Counted from the stretch's first letter, positions 15,503-23,170 are shown. The stretch: 24,421 nt of DNA from CAZFZT01 sp964523675 (GCA_964523675.1 CAZFZT010000051.1:1-24421), one strand, 5' to 3'. Made by a program: numbers and translations. The notes: generated by a model from the sequence alone, not told the origin.

Positions 15503-15757
15503 TTCGTGCGTCGGATTCTGCGCCGCCTTGATCCAGCCCCGCCGCAAGGTCGAAGTGTGTACGCGCACTTGAAGGTAGTGCCGTGCCGCGATCAATGGCG
15601 AATGCCCCAGCCAGCCGGCCGCGAGGAGCGACGGGAACCGCTCGCACCAGTCGCACGCGCACGATACCCGCAGATTGTGGAACAAGCGCGGCCACGGCTT
15701 CAAGCCGGCCCGGCCGATGATCCGGCGGATGTGCGTTGACAAGTTACCGCTGCCCCT
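15503..15757 (-). pseudogene. 5'-truncated tyrosine integrase remnant at tRNA-Val
   Basis: Minus-strand frame with the C-terminal catalytic part of a phage-type tyrosine recombinase: IIGRAGLKPWPRLFHNLR (HxxR box), AAGWLGHSP (second His box) and ARHYLQV with the nucleophilic Tyr. About 60-85 residues are recognisable. The SAM-like DNA-binding half, the first catalytic Arg and the Lys are missing, and upstream sequence is unrelated. The open frame continues unnaturally through the tRNA. Integrases of tRNA-borne elements usually sit beside their attachment site, so this is probably what remains after deletion of an element integrated at tRNA-Val. It cannot be active. Confidence 0.82.
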
Positions 15758-15814
15758 GCGGTATCGCTCGGCGCGCTCGGAACTACGCGCACCTTTAGAC
15801 GTGTTGACTTGTTC

Positions 15815-15820
15815 TATACT
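15815..15820 (+). promoter_or_regulatory. -10-like TATACT, 6 bases before ATG 15827
   Basis: TATACT, six bases (TGCTCC), then ATG 15827. No Shine-Dalgarno is present. A TTGACT lies only 5 bases upstream, too close to be its -35. Confidence 0.5.
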
Positions 15821-15826
15821 TGCTCC

Positions 15827-16399
15827 ATGCTCAGTCGCAGTGCATGCGAGAGGCGAGTGTATCGTTTGGCGACACTGCTTAGCGGCAATGCGAGACTGGC
15901 GGCTGGGGTCATCTCTGCGGTGGTCGATGCCCAGCCGGATGTGAGCCAATTGGATGGGGCGCATCTCGATCGACTGACGGTGCTGCGCAGCCGCGAGATC
16001 TCACCGGGGATGTTGCTCGATGCGCCCGGGGTATCGTGCGAGGTAGCGAAGGCGCTCGCCGGCCTGCACACGCAGCTGCGCGAGGCGTGGATTTTTGCGC
16101 GAGTGTACCGGATGGATGTACGCGAGATGGCCCGTGCGATGGACTGCTCGACCTCTGCAACGCAGCGGCATCTTGACCTAGCGGACGAAGCCATGGCAGG
16201 AGAGCTCGGCGTGCCGCTAGCAGCGGAGGCGCCTGCGCAACTGTTGCGATATGTCATGGCGCTCGAAGTGCCCGAGTTCTACCGCGCAGCCCGCCGACGT
16301 CGGCGCCTCCTCAAGTGGATGCTTGTTACGCTGGGCGCGGTCATTGTTCTCGTTCTCATCGTCGCGCTGGGCCAACTGCTTGCGCGAACGTTGTACTGA
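15827..16399 (+). CDS. Sigma-region-4-like HTH protein with C-terminal membrane anchor
   Basis: A 190-residue protein. Residues ~8-60 (YRLATLLSGNARLAAGVI, then a helix up to LTVLRSREI) resemble the shortened start of ECF-type sigma factors. Residues ~80-122 (LREAWIFARVYRMDVREMAR followed by AMDCSTSATQRHLDLADEAM) look like sigma region 4: a helix, a turn with EMARAMDCS and a recognition helix. A basic stretch ARRRRRLLKW (155-164) leads into one membrane helix (~165-185), leaving the HTH in the cytoplasm. It could be a membrane-held sigma-like regulator or an HTH sensor. Region 2 motifs for core binding are weak, so sigma activity is unproven. The start is set by the -10-like box and domain extent. 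Confidence 0.65.
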   Translation: MLSRSACERRVYRLATLLSGNARLAAGVISAVVDAQPDVSQLDGAHLDRLTVLRSREISPGMLLDAPGVSCEVAKALAGLHTQLREAWIFARVYRMDVREMARAMDCSTSATQRHLDLADEAMAGELGVPLAAEAPAQLLRYVMALEVPEFYRAARRRRRLLKWMLVTLGAVIVLVLIVALGQLLARTLY

Positions 16400-16405
16400 G
16401 TGGAG

Positions 16406-16424
16406 TCGTTCGCGCTGCGAACGA
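16406..16424. terminator. Hairpin between convergent genes
   Basis: A perfect 8-base stem (TCGTTCGC / GCGAACGA) with a 3-base loop fills the 25-base gap between the stop at 16399 (plus) and the yacG stop at 16425 (minus). It could end transcription from both sides, although no U-tract follows. Confidence 0.55.
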
Positions 16425-16619
16425 TCACGACTCTTCATCGAGGTCGCGCTCCTCAACGGGTCTGCTCACTTTATAGGAGCCGCTGAACCATTGACCGAGG
16501 TCTGCGAGTCGACATCGTTCGGAGCAGAACGGGCTGTGTTGTCCGTCATTTCTGACGAGTCCGCCGCAGGTCCGACAATGGGGTGACTCTTCGGTGTTGC
16601 AATTGTTGCTCTTCGCCAT
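16425..16619 (-). CDS. yacG: YacG zinc-binding DNA gyrase inhibitor family protein
   Basis: A 64-residue protein with CRTCGG and CSERCRLADLGQWFSGSY, the four zinc-binding cysteines and the signature of the YacG family. E. coli YacG binds gyrase B and blocks its activity. Last gene of the run manC-thiL-tsaE-yacG, 36 bases after tsaE. No strong ribosome binding site is seen. Confidence 0.92.
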   Translation of the reverse strand: MAKSNNCNTEESPHCRTCGGLVRNDGQHSPFCSERCRLADLGQWFSGSYKVSRPVEERDLDEES

Positions 16620-16655
16620 AGTGAGAGTGAGCCGATGCTCCGCCGGGCATCTGCA

Positions 16656-17132
16656 CTACACGCTGAAGCGTTCGTTGAGTCGTGCAGCGATCTCGCCTTC
16701 AGCTTCTACTGTGATTATTCGCTCGTTTAGCCCCGCATGTTGGAACGAGATGTCGATGCGTCGAGCTGCCGGAAGAGCGTCCCCAAGCCGCTCCGGCCAC
16801 TCCACTGCCATGATGACTTCGCCGGAGCGCAGCATCTCATCCCATCCAATCGAATCAAGATCGTCGGGCCCGCTGAGGCGATAGGCATCGATATGCTCGA
16901 TCACCAGCCCATTCGCCTCTGCATATTCCTTGCAGATCACAAACGTCGGGCTGGACACTCTTGCTTGTTCGATGCCGAGTCCACGAACAAGGCCGCGAAC
17001 GAAGCATGTCTTTCCCGCACCTAAATGGCCTCGAAGCGCAAGGATGTCGCCCGGTTCAAGCGCTCGCGCAAGGCGCTCAGCGAGTCCCATCGTCTGCTCT
17101 TCACCACGACTCGTGAACGTTGCAATCAGCAT
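16656..17132 (-). CDS. tsaE: TsaE, tRNA threonylcarbamoyladenosine biosynthesis ATPase
   Basis: A 158-residue P-loop protein needed for the t6A37 modification of ANN-decoding tRNAs, acting with TsaB, TsaC and TsaD. Walker A is GHLGAGKT; the family blocks SPTFVICKEY, HIDAYRL and EWPERL follow in order. ATG 17132 overlaps the thiL stop (ATGCTGA at 17132-17126), giving translational coupling; ATG 17147 is an alternative that adds five residues. The gene order thiL-tsaE is common in bacteria. Confidence 0.95.
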   Translation of the reverse strand: MLIATFTSRGEEQTMGLAERLARALEPGDILALRGHLGAGKTCFVRGLVRGLGIEQARVSSPTFVICKEYAEANGLVIEHIDAYRLSGPDDLDSIGWDEMLRSGEVIMAVEWPERLGDALPAARRIDISFQHAGLNERIITVEAEGEIAARLNERFSV

Positions 17133-18076
17133 GATTCGTGCTGCCATCCGAAGGTCGATACATCGACAACTGATTCGCCATCGCGCACCGTGCAACGCGG
17201 TCCTTCACGCTGTTGAAGTTCTATGACTTGCCCCACACATGTGACCGATACACCCTTGACAGCGTTCGGCACTTCGCCAATGGCTGCGAAACACAGCTCA
17301 TAATCCTCACCATCCGACACAGCTCGGCGCCAGTCGATTCCGATGCGGCAAGGAAGACGTGCGGCTTCAAGTTCGATGGCAACGCCCGACTGCTCCGCGA
17401 TGTGCATGGCATCGCGGCCGAGGCCGTCACTGATGTCGATCATAGCGTGGAGGTTGCTGCGCAGCAGCGATGCGAGTTCGATCGCTTCAGCAATGCGCGG
17501 CGTGAAGGTGAGATGCCGCCCGGTGCCATCCTCATTCAGTGAGCCGCCGAGTTGCCCTGTCACGTAAACACGATCACCCGGCTTCGCGCCGCACCGTGTC
17601 ATCGGCTCAAGCATCTCGCCACCCGGCTCAATTCGAATCGGCTCACTGAATACGGTCACCGAACACACCAGCGGATGGCCACCACCTTTGTGAAAGGCGA
17701 TGTCGCCACCGATCAGCGGGCATTCAAAGTCACTTGCGGTTGCGCGCATGGCGTCAAAGAGTTCCCTCGCACGCTCTTCACCAAAGTCCGGCGGTAGTGC
17801 GGCCGCAACGAGTGAAGCAAGCGGCCGCGTCGCCATCGCTGCGATGTCGCTCAAACTGCGCGCCATGGCCTTCCGGCCGACGAGCTTCAACGGAGTGGTG
17901 TCGAGATTCACATGCCGTCCAGCGACGAGTTGATCAACAGATGCGAGAACGCGGGCCCCGCTGGCAAGACGAAGCATCGCCATGTCATCTCCGGGTGGAA
18001 TCTCAACGATGCCGCTACTTTGCTTCAAAGTCGCGTTCGCAGCATAAACATGTTTGAGAAGATCAAACTCGCGCAT
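17126..18076 (-). CDS. thiL: Thiamine-monophosphate kinase
   Basis: A 316-residue enzyme that phosphorylates thiamine monophosphate to the cofactor thiamine pyrophosphate. Family motifs are PPGDDMA near residue 30, SVDQLVAGRHV (usually TTDxLVEGVHF), LIGGDIA, the ATP-binding MIDISDGLGRDAMHIAEQSG, and SDGEDYEL near the end. The SVDQL variant changes a usually conserved Asp-containing substrate loop only slightly. ATG 18076 (MREFDLLKHV) matches the family start. It lies 48 bases after manC and overlaps tsaE by 7 bases, so it sits inside the minus-strand operon. Confidence 0.95.
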   Translation of the reverse strand: MREFDLLKHVYAANATLKQSSGIVEIPPGDDMAMLRLASGARVLASVDQLVAGRHVNLDTTPLKLVGRKAMARSLSDIAAMATRPLASLVAAALPPDFGEERARELFDAMRATASDFECPLIGGDIAFHKGGGHPLVCSVTVFSEPIRIEPGGEMLEPMTRCGAKPGDRVYVTGQLGGSLNEDGTGRHLTFTPRIAEAIELASLLRSNLHAMIDISDGLGRDAMHIAEQSGVAIELEAARLPCRIGIDWRRAVSDGEDYELCFAAIGEVPNAVKGVSVTCVGQVIELQQREGPRCTVRDGESVVDVSTFGWQHESC

Positions 18077-18124
18077 CGAAGTTACCAGCAACGTGTGCAG
18101 GCCATCCGGAGGGAGCGACTCTGC

Positions 18125-19204
18125 TCACGACAATCTCTCATCCATCCGTTGCGCCATCTCCTTCACGCGCTGCCCCTGATCCGAGCGGCAGATCAAAGTT
18201 GCATCACGTGTATGCACGATAATGAGATCATCGCAGCCGATCGTCGCGATCATGTGAGATGAATCATCCGAAACGACGAGCACATGGTTCGAGTCGAGAT
18301 GTGTAGCGGTGCCGCTGGTGCGATTCCCCCGCTCATCAGCGGCCAGCGTCTGACCGTAACTCGGCCAGCTGCCGATGTCGAGCCACTGCACGTCCATCGG
18401 AACTATGCAAACATCCAGCTCCGAATCGCGCGAGGCCGGCTCCATCAATGCGTAATCAACGCTGACCTTTGGCAGCGCCGGATAGACATCCGCCAGCACG
18501 CGCATCTGATCCGGCGTTCCCCACGCCCGCTGAATCTGCATCAATCCCTCATATGCGTCCTTGCGAAATCGAGCGATCGCTTCAAGCACGGTGACCGCGT
18601 GCAACACAAACATGCCACTGTTCCACGAAAAAGTGCCCGCTGCAAGGAACGCCTCGGCCGTTGTAGCATCCGGCTTCTCAACGAACCGCTCCACATGAAA
18701 TGCTCCGGCAGATCCCGCAATCGCCCTGCCGCGCTCAACGTAGCCAAAGCCCGTCTCAGGTCGGCTCGGCGTGATGCCAAACGTCACGAAACGGTTGGGA
18801 TCGCGCTCAACAAGCGTGAATCCGAGATCCAACTTCTCCCGAAACTCGTCCGTCGGCTCGATCATGTGATCTGCCGTGAGCACAGCAAAGATCGCCTCTG
18901 GATCCGACTTCGCCAGGACCGAAGCAGTGAAACCCACAGCATTCAGGGTATCACGGCCAATCGGTTCACCCAGAATCTGGTCGTCGCCAAACTCCGGCAT
19001 CGCCTTGCGAATCTGCTCTCGAAACGACTCATTCGTGCAAATGAACCGCCGCTCGCGCGGCACCAGACCTTCCATGCGCGACGCCGCAATCTCAAGCAGC
19101 GATTGGCCGCCAATGATTGGAAGCAACTGCTTTGGCCGATTCACCCGACTCATCGGCCAAAGCCGGGTACCGGCGCCACCTGCCATGATCATCGCATAGC
19201 GCAT
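18125..19204 (-). CDS. manC: Mannose-1-phosphate guanylyltransferase
   Basis: A 359-residue nucleotidyltransferase making GDP-mannose from mannose 1-phosphate and GTP for glycan and envelope polysaccharide synthesis. The nucleotide loop is MAGGAGTRLWPMSR at the N-terminus, RPKQLLPI follows, and RFVEKP plus WNSGMFV mark the sugar-binding part. It lacks the C-terminal isomerase domain of bifunctional ManC/AlgA. ATG 19204 is fixed by the nucleotide loop. A TACCAT box ends 6 bases before the ATG, and the gene leads an operon with thiL, tsaE and yacG. Confidence 0.93.
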   Translation of the reverse strand: MRYAMIMAGGAGTRLWPMSRVNRPKQLLPIIGGQSLLEIAASRMEGLVPRERRFICTNESFREQIRKAMPEFGDDQILGEPIGRDTLNAVGFTASVLAKSDPEAIFAVLTADHMIEPTDEFREKLDLGFTLVERDPNRFVTFGITPSRPETGFGYVERGRAIAGSAGAFHVERFVEKPDATTAEAFLAAGTFSWNSGMFVLHAVTVLEAIARFRKDAYEGLMQIQRAWGTPDQMRVLADVYPALPKVSVDYALMEPASRDSELDVCIVPMDVQWLDIGSWPSYGQTLAADERGNRTSGTATHLDSNHVLVVSDDSSHMIATIGCDDLIIVHTRDATLICRSDQGQRVKEMAQRMDERLS

Positions 19205-19397
19205 GACAGCATGGTATCGCGCCTCGCCGTGGTCGCATCTTGACCACTTCGCGCGGTGCGTGAACACCGTTGCATCCGTTGTTGGCGTTTCCTCGATAAT
19301 GCTCCGTGTGCAGAGACGTTCTGCCGATAGCCCCGGCAACAACCTCGCAGAGCCGGCGTCCAAGCGAGTTTGGCTATGTTCCGCCTCAGTGGGGTCC
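19205..19397. other. Gap between manC and the beta-lactamase-family gene
   Basis: A 193-base non-coding stretch between two minus-strand genes. It contains the manC promoter region and nothing else I can support. Confidence 0.6.
19211..19247 (-). promoter_or_regulatory. manC promoter with palindrome at the -35 position
   Basis: TACCAT (19216-19211) ends 6 bases before ATG 19204. A perfect 6-base inverted repeat (GTGGTC / GACCAC, 19229-19247, 7-base loop) covers where a -35 box would lie and could be an operator. Confidence 0.4.
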
Positions 19398-20822
19398 TTA
19401 TGGTTCCACCCGCCGAACAACCTCCAGGAAGTTGCCGCTCACGCTATGCACCCACCAGCCGGCGTTCTTCCCATCCATGATGAACCACTCGAACACGTCC
19501 GGCGCATCCGGATCGCGGAATCTCATGCCACCGATGTGGACCAGGCGCGCAATCTCGCGGCCATCGCGCATCGCGACGAGTTCATCCCTCTCGATCGTGG
19601 CTACGAAGATGTTACCGTTGGTGTAGGCCCCCTCGATCGCTTGGCGCTGCTCGTGCGTCACCGGTGTGCGCTGCGCACGGACATCGGGAGCGGGAATCCC
19701 GAGGATCAGCTTGGCGATCTCGGTCTCGATGTGGTATGCGTGCGGCGTGCCCTGCCCGCGCGTGTTTGTGATGACCGCAATCTCCAACGATGCGCCCGGG
19801 TAGTACGCGAGGGCTGCGGAGCCGCCGTCGAACGTGCCGGTGTGTCCCACCTTGGAATGGCCATCGATGCTTCCGAAACGCTGCGCCATTCCATAGGGGA
19901 TCTCGGCAGTCCCCTCCGCACCGCGCACCTGCGTCGTCGACCGAAAGAGAGAAAGCGAGTTGCGGGAGATAATCCTCCCGTCGTTGAGGGCATCCGACCA
20001 GTGCAGCAAATCGATGACACTGCTGCAGATCGAGCCCTGCCCGCCGTACGCGGACATATGAATGAAGGGGACAGGCGCCACTCCCTCGTGTGTCCGGCGA
20101 AGACGCTCGGAGCCTTGCGGCGGCGGGGCGTACTCGCCGACGCGCATTGAGTGCGGAGCGAGCGGTTCGAGCACGTGCTGACGGATGTACTGGTCGTACC
20201 GCATGCCCGACGCGGCTTCGACCACGAGCCCCAGGACGAGATACCCGGCGTTGCTGTACACCCAGGTTTCGTTCTCTGTAAACAGCATCCTGCCGGCCTG
20301 GAGCGCCACATCGCTGAGCAGCTCCAAGCCGTAACGAGGCCGGGTGTACTCGATCGGGGCGTTGAGTTCATCCAACTCTTCTGAAACGAACCCGGACGTG
20401 TGTCGGAGCAGCTGTTCGATGGTTGCGTCCGGAAAGTGCGGGGGGAGTTCGGGAACGAATGACCGAACGCGATCGCCAAGCGAGAGCTCGCCGCGTTCCG
20501 CGAGTTGCAAAATCGCAACGGCCGTGAATTGCTTGCCAATCGAGCCGATGTCATAGATCGTCCCAGCGGTCGCGGAGACGGAGCGATCAGAGTCAGCGTT
20601 CCCGAATCCATCGCTGAACACGATCACACCGTCTATCGCGACTCCGATGGACAAGCCGACCATGCCATCGTCCTTCACGGCGCGATTGCCGATGGATCGA
20701 ATCTCGTATTCAGTCTGACAGGTGATGCGAGGCGAGTGCGACGTTGTGCTGAAGCTGGAGCAGCCAACGAGTACAGCGCTGACTGCCAGGAGCAGCGCTC
20801 GTATGCCGCGCGAGCTCGTCAT
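19398..20822 (-). CDS. Serine beta-lactamase/DD-peptidase-family lipoprotein
   Basis: A 474-residue predicted lipoprotein: a basic start, hydrophobic core and lipobox LVGC with Cys21. The class C beta-lactamase-like domain (~40-385) keeps the catalytic SIGK (Ser94, Lys97), YSN (Tyr189-Asn191) and HTG (327-329) motifs. A ~75-residue C-terminal beta domain follows (from ~395), as in many family esterases and D-aminopeptidases. Anchored in the envelope, it may cleave D-Ala peptides or esters; true antibiotic resistance is not implied. A TATACT box ends 6 bases before the ATG. Confidence 0.92.
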   Translation of the reverse strand: MTSSRGIRALLLAVSAVLVGCSSFSTTSHSPRITCQTEYEIRSIGNRAVKDDGMVGLSIGVAIDGVIVFSDGFGNADSDRSVSATAGTIYDIGSIGKQFTAVAILQLAERGELSLGDRVRSFVPELPPHFPDATIEQLLRHTSGFVSEELDELNAPIEYTRPRYGLELLSDVALQAGRMLFTENETWVYSNAGYLVLGLVVEAASGMRYDQYIRQHVLEPLAPHSMRVGEYAPPPQGSERLRRTHEGVAPVPFIHMSAYGGQGSICSSVIDLLHWSDALNDGRIISRNSLSLFRSTTQVRGAEGTAEIPYGMAQRFGSIDGHSKVGHTGTFDGGSAALAYYPGASLEIAVITNTRGQGTPHAYHIETEIAKLILGIPAPDVRAQRTPVTHEQRQAIEGAYTNGNIFVATIERDELVAMRDGREIARLVHIGGMRFRDPDAPDVFEWFIMDGKNAGWWVHSVSGNFLEVVRRVEP

Positions 20823-20828
20823 GAGGCC

Positions 20829-20834
20829 AGTATA
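20829..20834 (-). promoter_or_regulatory. -10-like TATACT, 6 bases before ATG 20822
   Basis: Minus-strand TATACT, six bases (GGCCTC), then ATG 20822. It lies in the 33-base gap after the small upstream gene. No Shine-Dalgarno is evident. Confidence 0.5.
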
Positions 20835-20855
20835 ACGAATGCGTCATCGGGCCTA

Positions 20856-21155
20856 TCACCACGTGGCGAGCCGGTTGCCCTGACGCGGAATATCGCGATC
20901 GAACGCTGCGAGCTTTCGCCAGACGGCAGCCAACTCGCGTTCGGCGACAGTCATGGTTTCTGGGTTGCGGGTCGAATCCACAGCGCGCTCCGGCATCAGG
21001 GATGAGACTTCGCGGTGCGCCATGCACTGGGCCGCCTTGAGTTCTCTATGCCATCCGTACAGCGGGCCGAGTCTCTCTTTCGCCCACCGCCATAACCCGG
21101 CCGCATCGCGCTTCAACTTTCCAGCACGTCCCGGTTTCTGGTGCTCTGCTACCAT
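20856..21155 (-). CDS. Small hypothetical protein, helical and Trp/Arg-rich
   Basis: A 99-residue frame from ATG 21155 with no signal peptide. Composition is protein-like: alternating charged and hydrophobic residues with several tryptophans (RDAAGLWRWAKERLGPLYGW early, ERELAAVWRKLAAFDRDI late). It fills the otherwise empty 339-base space between two divergent genes and is co-directional with the lipoprotein gene, 33 bases ahead of it. Its start codon overlaps the -10-like TACCAT of the plus-strand gene. I recognise no family and cannot exclude a chance frame. Confidence 0.5.
   Translation of the reverse strand: MVAEHQKPGRAGKLKRDAAGLWRWAKERLGPLYGWHRELKAAQCMAHREVSSLMPERAVDSTRNPETMTVAERELAAVWRKLAAFDRDIPRQGNRLATW
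21150..21155 (+). promoter_or_regulatory. -10-like TACCAT, 6 bases before ATG 21162
   Basis: TACCAT, six bases (TTCGCG), then ATG 21162. No Shine-Dalgarno is present. Its last three bases are also the start codon of the opposite small gene. Confidence 0.5.
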
Positions 21156-21161
21156 TTCGCG

Positions 21162-22409
21162 ATGAGCGGTGCGTGCGAGCATGTGACGCAGGCGAATGAT
21201 GCGACCGCCTTGTCAGGTCAGCGGCTGCGCTGGCGGTTTCGACGCATTGTCATCTGCGTTGCGATCGTGGCGGCTGGGGCGCTGCTGATCGCCGGAGCTG
21301 CGTTCACGAGGTGGTACGTCCATATCACCGCGCCTCCGCATCGCATCGATGCACGCGCAGCAGGACCGATCCCTGCAATCAATGGCGCGCGAATGGCGGC
21401 AGAGTGGGAACCTGCAACCGGTGTGCTGATCGCATGGCCGCTACGGCTGCCCCGCGATCTGACAGTTGCCCTGGCGTCGGATGTGAAGCTTTACATCACG
21501 GTGCGCGATGAAGCGGATCGCGATGAAGCTGCGCGCATACTGCACGAATGGGGCGTGGCCGACGACCGACGCGCGTTCATCATCACACCGCAAGGCGATG
21601 GTTGGTACGGCACTCGCGACTGGGCCGCCTTCGCGGTGTTCGATGCATCAGGACAATGCCATCTTGTTGATGGGCGCTACATCGATTATCCCGCCTCGGA
21701 ACCCGATCCAGACGCCTCGCTGTACTGGCTCTCGAAGCTTGAGAACCTTGACTTTCAACCTGACGATCGTGCGCCTGCGGCGGTCGCGCGGGCGCTCGGC
21801 CTGCCTCGGATCGAGTTGCCGATCGCGCTGACCGGCGGCGCGGTGGATACCGACGGGCTGGGCGCCGCGATCATCGCAGAAGCCGTCCTGCGCGAGAACG
21901 AGGCGCTCGGCGTCTCCAGTGAGCAATTCCTGTCGATTTGCAGGTCCGCACTCGGGATCGACCGCGTTATTGTTGTTCCGAACTACGAGGATCTCGGCGT
22001 CCATCACGTCGATTGCCTGCTGAAGTTCCTGGATGCGGAGCGGATACTGGTGAAGCGTCCGCCGCGCGACCATTCGCAATTCGAGCGCGTGGAGCGCGTT
22101 GTCAAGGTTCTCGCGCAGCACACATCGGCTTCAGGCCGCCAGTATGAGATCGTGCGCATCGACGCGCCGCGGTACAGCGGCGAGGATCTCGCGAACTACA
22201 CCAACTCGCTCATTCTGAATCAAAGGGTGTACGTGCCCCTGTTCGGAATCGAGGCCGATGAGCAGGCGCTCGCCACCTGGCGAGAAGCGATGCCCGGCTA
22301 TGAGGTGCTCGGATTCGAGTATGGCGGACCGGACGGATGGACGTACACCGATGCGCTGCACTGCAGGACCAAAGCCATTTGGCAGACAGCGTCCTTGCCG
22401 CGCGAGTAG
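21162..22409 (+). CDS. Membrane-anchored agmatine deiminase/PAD-type protein
   Basis: A 415-residue protein of the agmatine deiminase/Porphyromonas-type peptidylarginine deiminase family, which hydrolyses guanidino groups to ureido groups and ammonia. MAAEWEPATGVLIAWP (78-93) is the family start block. The expected catalytic residues are Asp153 (TRDWAAF), His282 and Asp284 (HHVD), and Cys401 near the C-terminus (ALHCRT). The usual EGGN block reads LTGGAVDTDG (223-232), losing its Glu. An N-terminal basic segment and one helix (~29-50) place the enzyme outside the cytoplasm, unlike normal agmatine deiminase, which favours a peptidyl or extracellular substrate. It has its own -10-like box. Confidence 0.85.
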   Translation: MSGACEHVTQANDATALSGQRLRWRFRRIVICVAIVAAGALLIAGAAFTRWYVHITAPPHRIDARAAGPIPAINGARMAAEWEPATGVLIAWPLRLPRDLTVALASDVKLYITVRDEADRDEAARILHEWGVADDRRAFIITPQGDGWYGTRDWAAFAVFDASGQCHLVDGRYIDYPASEPDPDASLYWLSKLENLDFQPDDRAPAAVARALGLPRIELPIALTGGAVDTDGLGAAIIAEAVLRENEALGVSSEQFLSICRSALGIDRVIVVPNYEDLGVHHVDCLLKFLDAERILVKRPPRDHSQFERVERVVKVLAQHTSASGRQYEIVRIDAPRYSGEDLANYTNSLILNQRVYVPLFGIEADEQALATWREAMPGYEVLGFEYGGPDGWTYTDALHCRTKAIWQTASLPRE

Positions 22410-22428
22410 ACGCTCGTGACAGAAACTT

Positions 22429-22455
22429 CGGAGACACATGACATCACGGTCTCCG
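22429..22455. terminator. Hairpin after the deiminase-like gene
   Basis: A 7-base perfect inverted repeat (CGGAGAC / GTCTCCG, 13-base loop) 19 bases after the stop. No T-run follows, so this is weak. Confidence 0.3.
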
Positions 22456-22827
22456 GAGCCGTATCCTTTGCAGCGCATCACGACTGGTGTTCTCTGATGA
22501 GTGTCCTTCGGTCATGCCGAACCGAGAAGCGTGACACGATGACCGTTGCGACCGCATCGCGGTCGTACCCTCCCCGGTTGTTTGCGACATAGCGAGACCA
22601 ACCATGTGATAACCCGTGCACGGGTTGCGGGGAGAGACCCTTGGCCCGATTCGGGCGTTCGGCGCGTGTGAGGTCTGATCGGCTGGTGATGACCACGGCG
22701 AGAAGAGAGACTCGCCGCCAAGCGTCCGAGTGCGCGAAACCCTTGCCAGAAAGCGAAAACGCCGGCGAGGCTCGGCGGCGTTCGGTGTGAACCGTGGGGC
22801 CGGTCGGCTTTACAACCGGCGGGTAAG
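22456..22827. other. Non-coding stretch up to the tRNA fragment
   Basis: No gene is supported here. The minus-strand open frame through this region begins inside the tRNA fragment and has low-complexity composition. It holds a terminator-like hairpin (22758-22782) and a GCCCGA-T-TCGGGC palindrome around 22647-22659. Confidence 0.6.
22758..22782 (-). terminator. Terminator-like hairpin downstream of the tRNA-Met fragment
   Basis: On the minus strand a 7-base perfect stem (AACGCCG / CGGCGTT), extended by 3 further pairs after a mismatch, ends in TTTT. It sits about 45 bases past the tRNA 3' end, where the terminator of the original tRNA gene would be. Confidence 0.5.
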
Positions 22828-22869
22828 TAGCGGGGGTGGGATTTGAACCCACGACCTCCGGGTTATGAG
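22828..22869 (-). mobile_element. 3' half of tRNA-Met, probable attachment-site scar (attR-like)
   Basis: Read on the minus strand, 42 bases form the 3' half of a tRNA-Met: anticodon loop CTCATAA (anticodon CAT), 3' anticodon strand CCCGG, variable AGGTC, T-arm GTGGG-TTCAAAT-CCCAC, acceptor strand CCCCGCT and discriminator A. The three G-C pairs expected in the CCCGG stem suggest initiator tRNA. Upstream of the loop the sequence does not match a tRNA at all. This cut at the anticodon loop is the usual crossover point of tyrosine integrases, so chromosome lies to the left and an inserted element to the right. Confidence 0.82.
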
Positions 22870-22988
22870 TGTCGAATCCGAAGGTGCGATTTCTCGCGGC
22901 TATGCACGTTTTCCCTTATTCTAAAGGGTTGCGCTGTTAGTGCGTACGTGCGCATTCTAACCAATTCGACCATGTTTTGCAACGATTA

Positions 22989-23012
22989 ATGTACAAAATG
23001 ATGTACAAAATT
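22989..23012. repeat. 12-base direct tandem repeat
   Basis: Two adjacent copies of ATGTACAAAAT followed by G or T. It is AT-rich in a GC-rich setting, a style common at integration junctions and recombinase binding sites. Confidence 0.8.
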
Positions 23013-23138
23013 TTCGGCCGCATTTGAGCGCGTGTCGGCGAGTGCTGCGCGCACTGTGCGCGCCTGCTGTTCCGGCAGCATGTGTGCGCGCCCGCGCGAC
23101 GCTGGCCCATGAGCCCTTTCGGGGGGAGGCCTGGAGGT

Positions 23139-23170
23139 CCAGGAACCGCGGCCGGCGGAGCGGTTCCTGG
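23139..23170. repeat. 11-base perfect inverted repeat
   Basis: CCAGGAACCGC (23139-23149) and its complement GCGGTTCCTGG (23160-23170) flank a 10-base GC-rich loop, 24 bases before the -10-like box of the cargo gene. It may be an operator or cruciform, or a terminator for unseen transcription. Confidence 0.75.

Noticed and set aside
15462..15695. 77-residue minus-strand frame ending in GVTGFEPVTSAV
   Set aside because: The tail is a translation of the tRNA-Val gene and the rest is a shifted frame of the integrase remnant.
22478..22852. 124-residue minus-strand open frame
   Set aside because: It begins inside the tRNA-Met fragment (MGSNPTPAT comes from the T-arm) and continues through hairpins with biased composition; no ribosome binding site or family.
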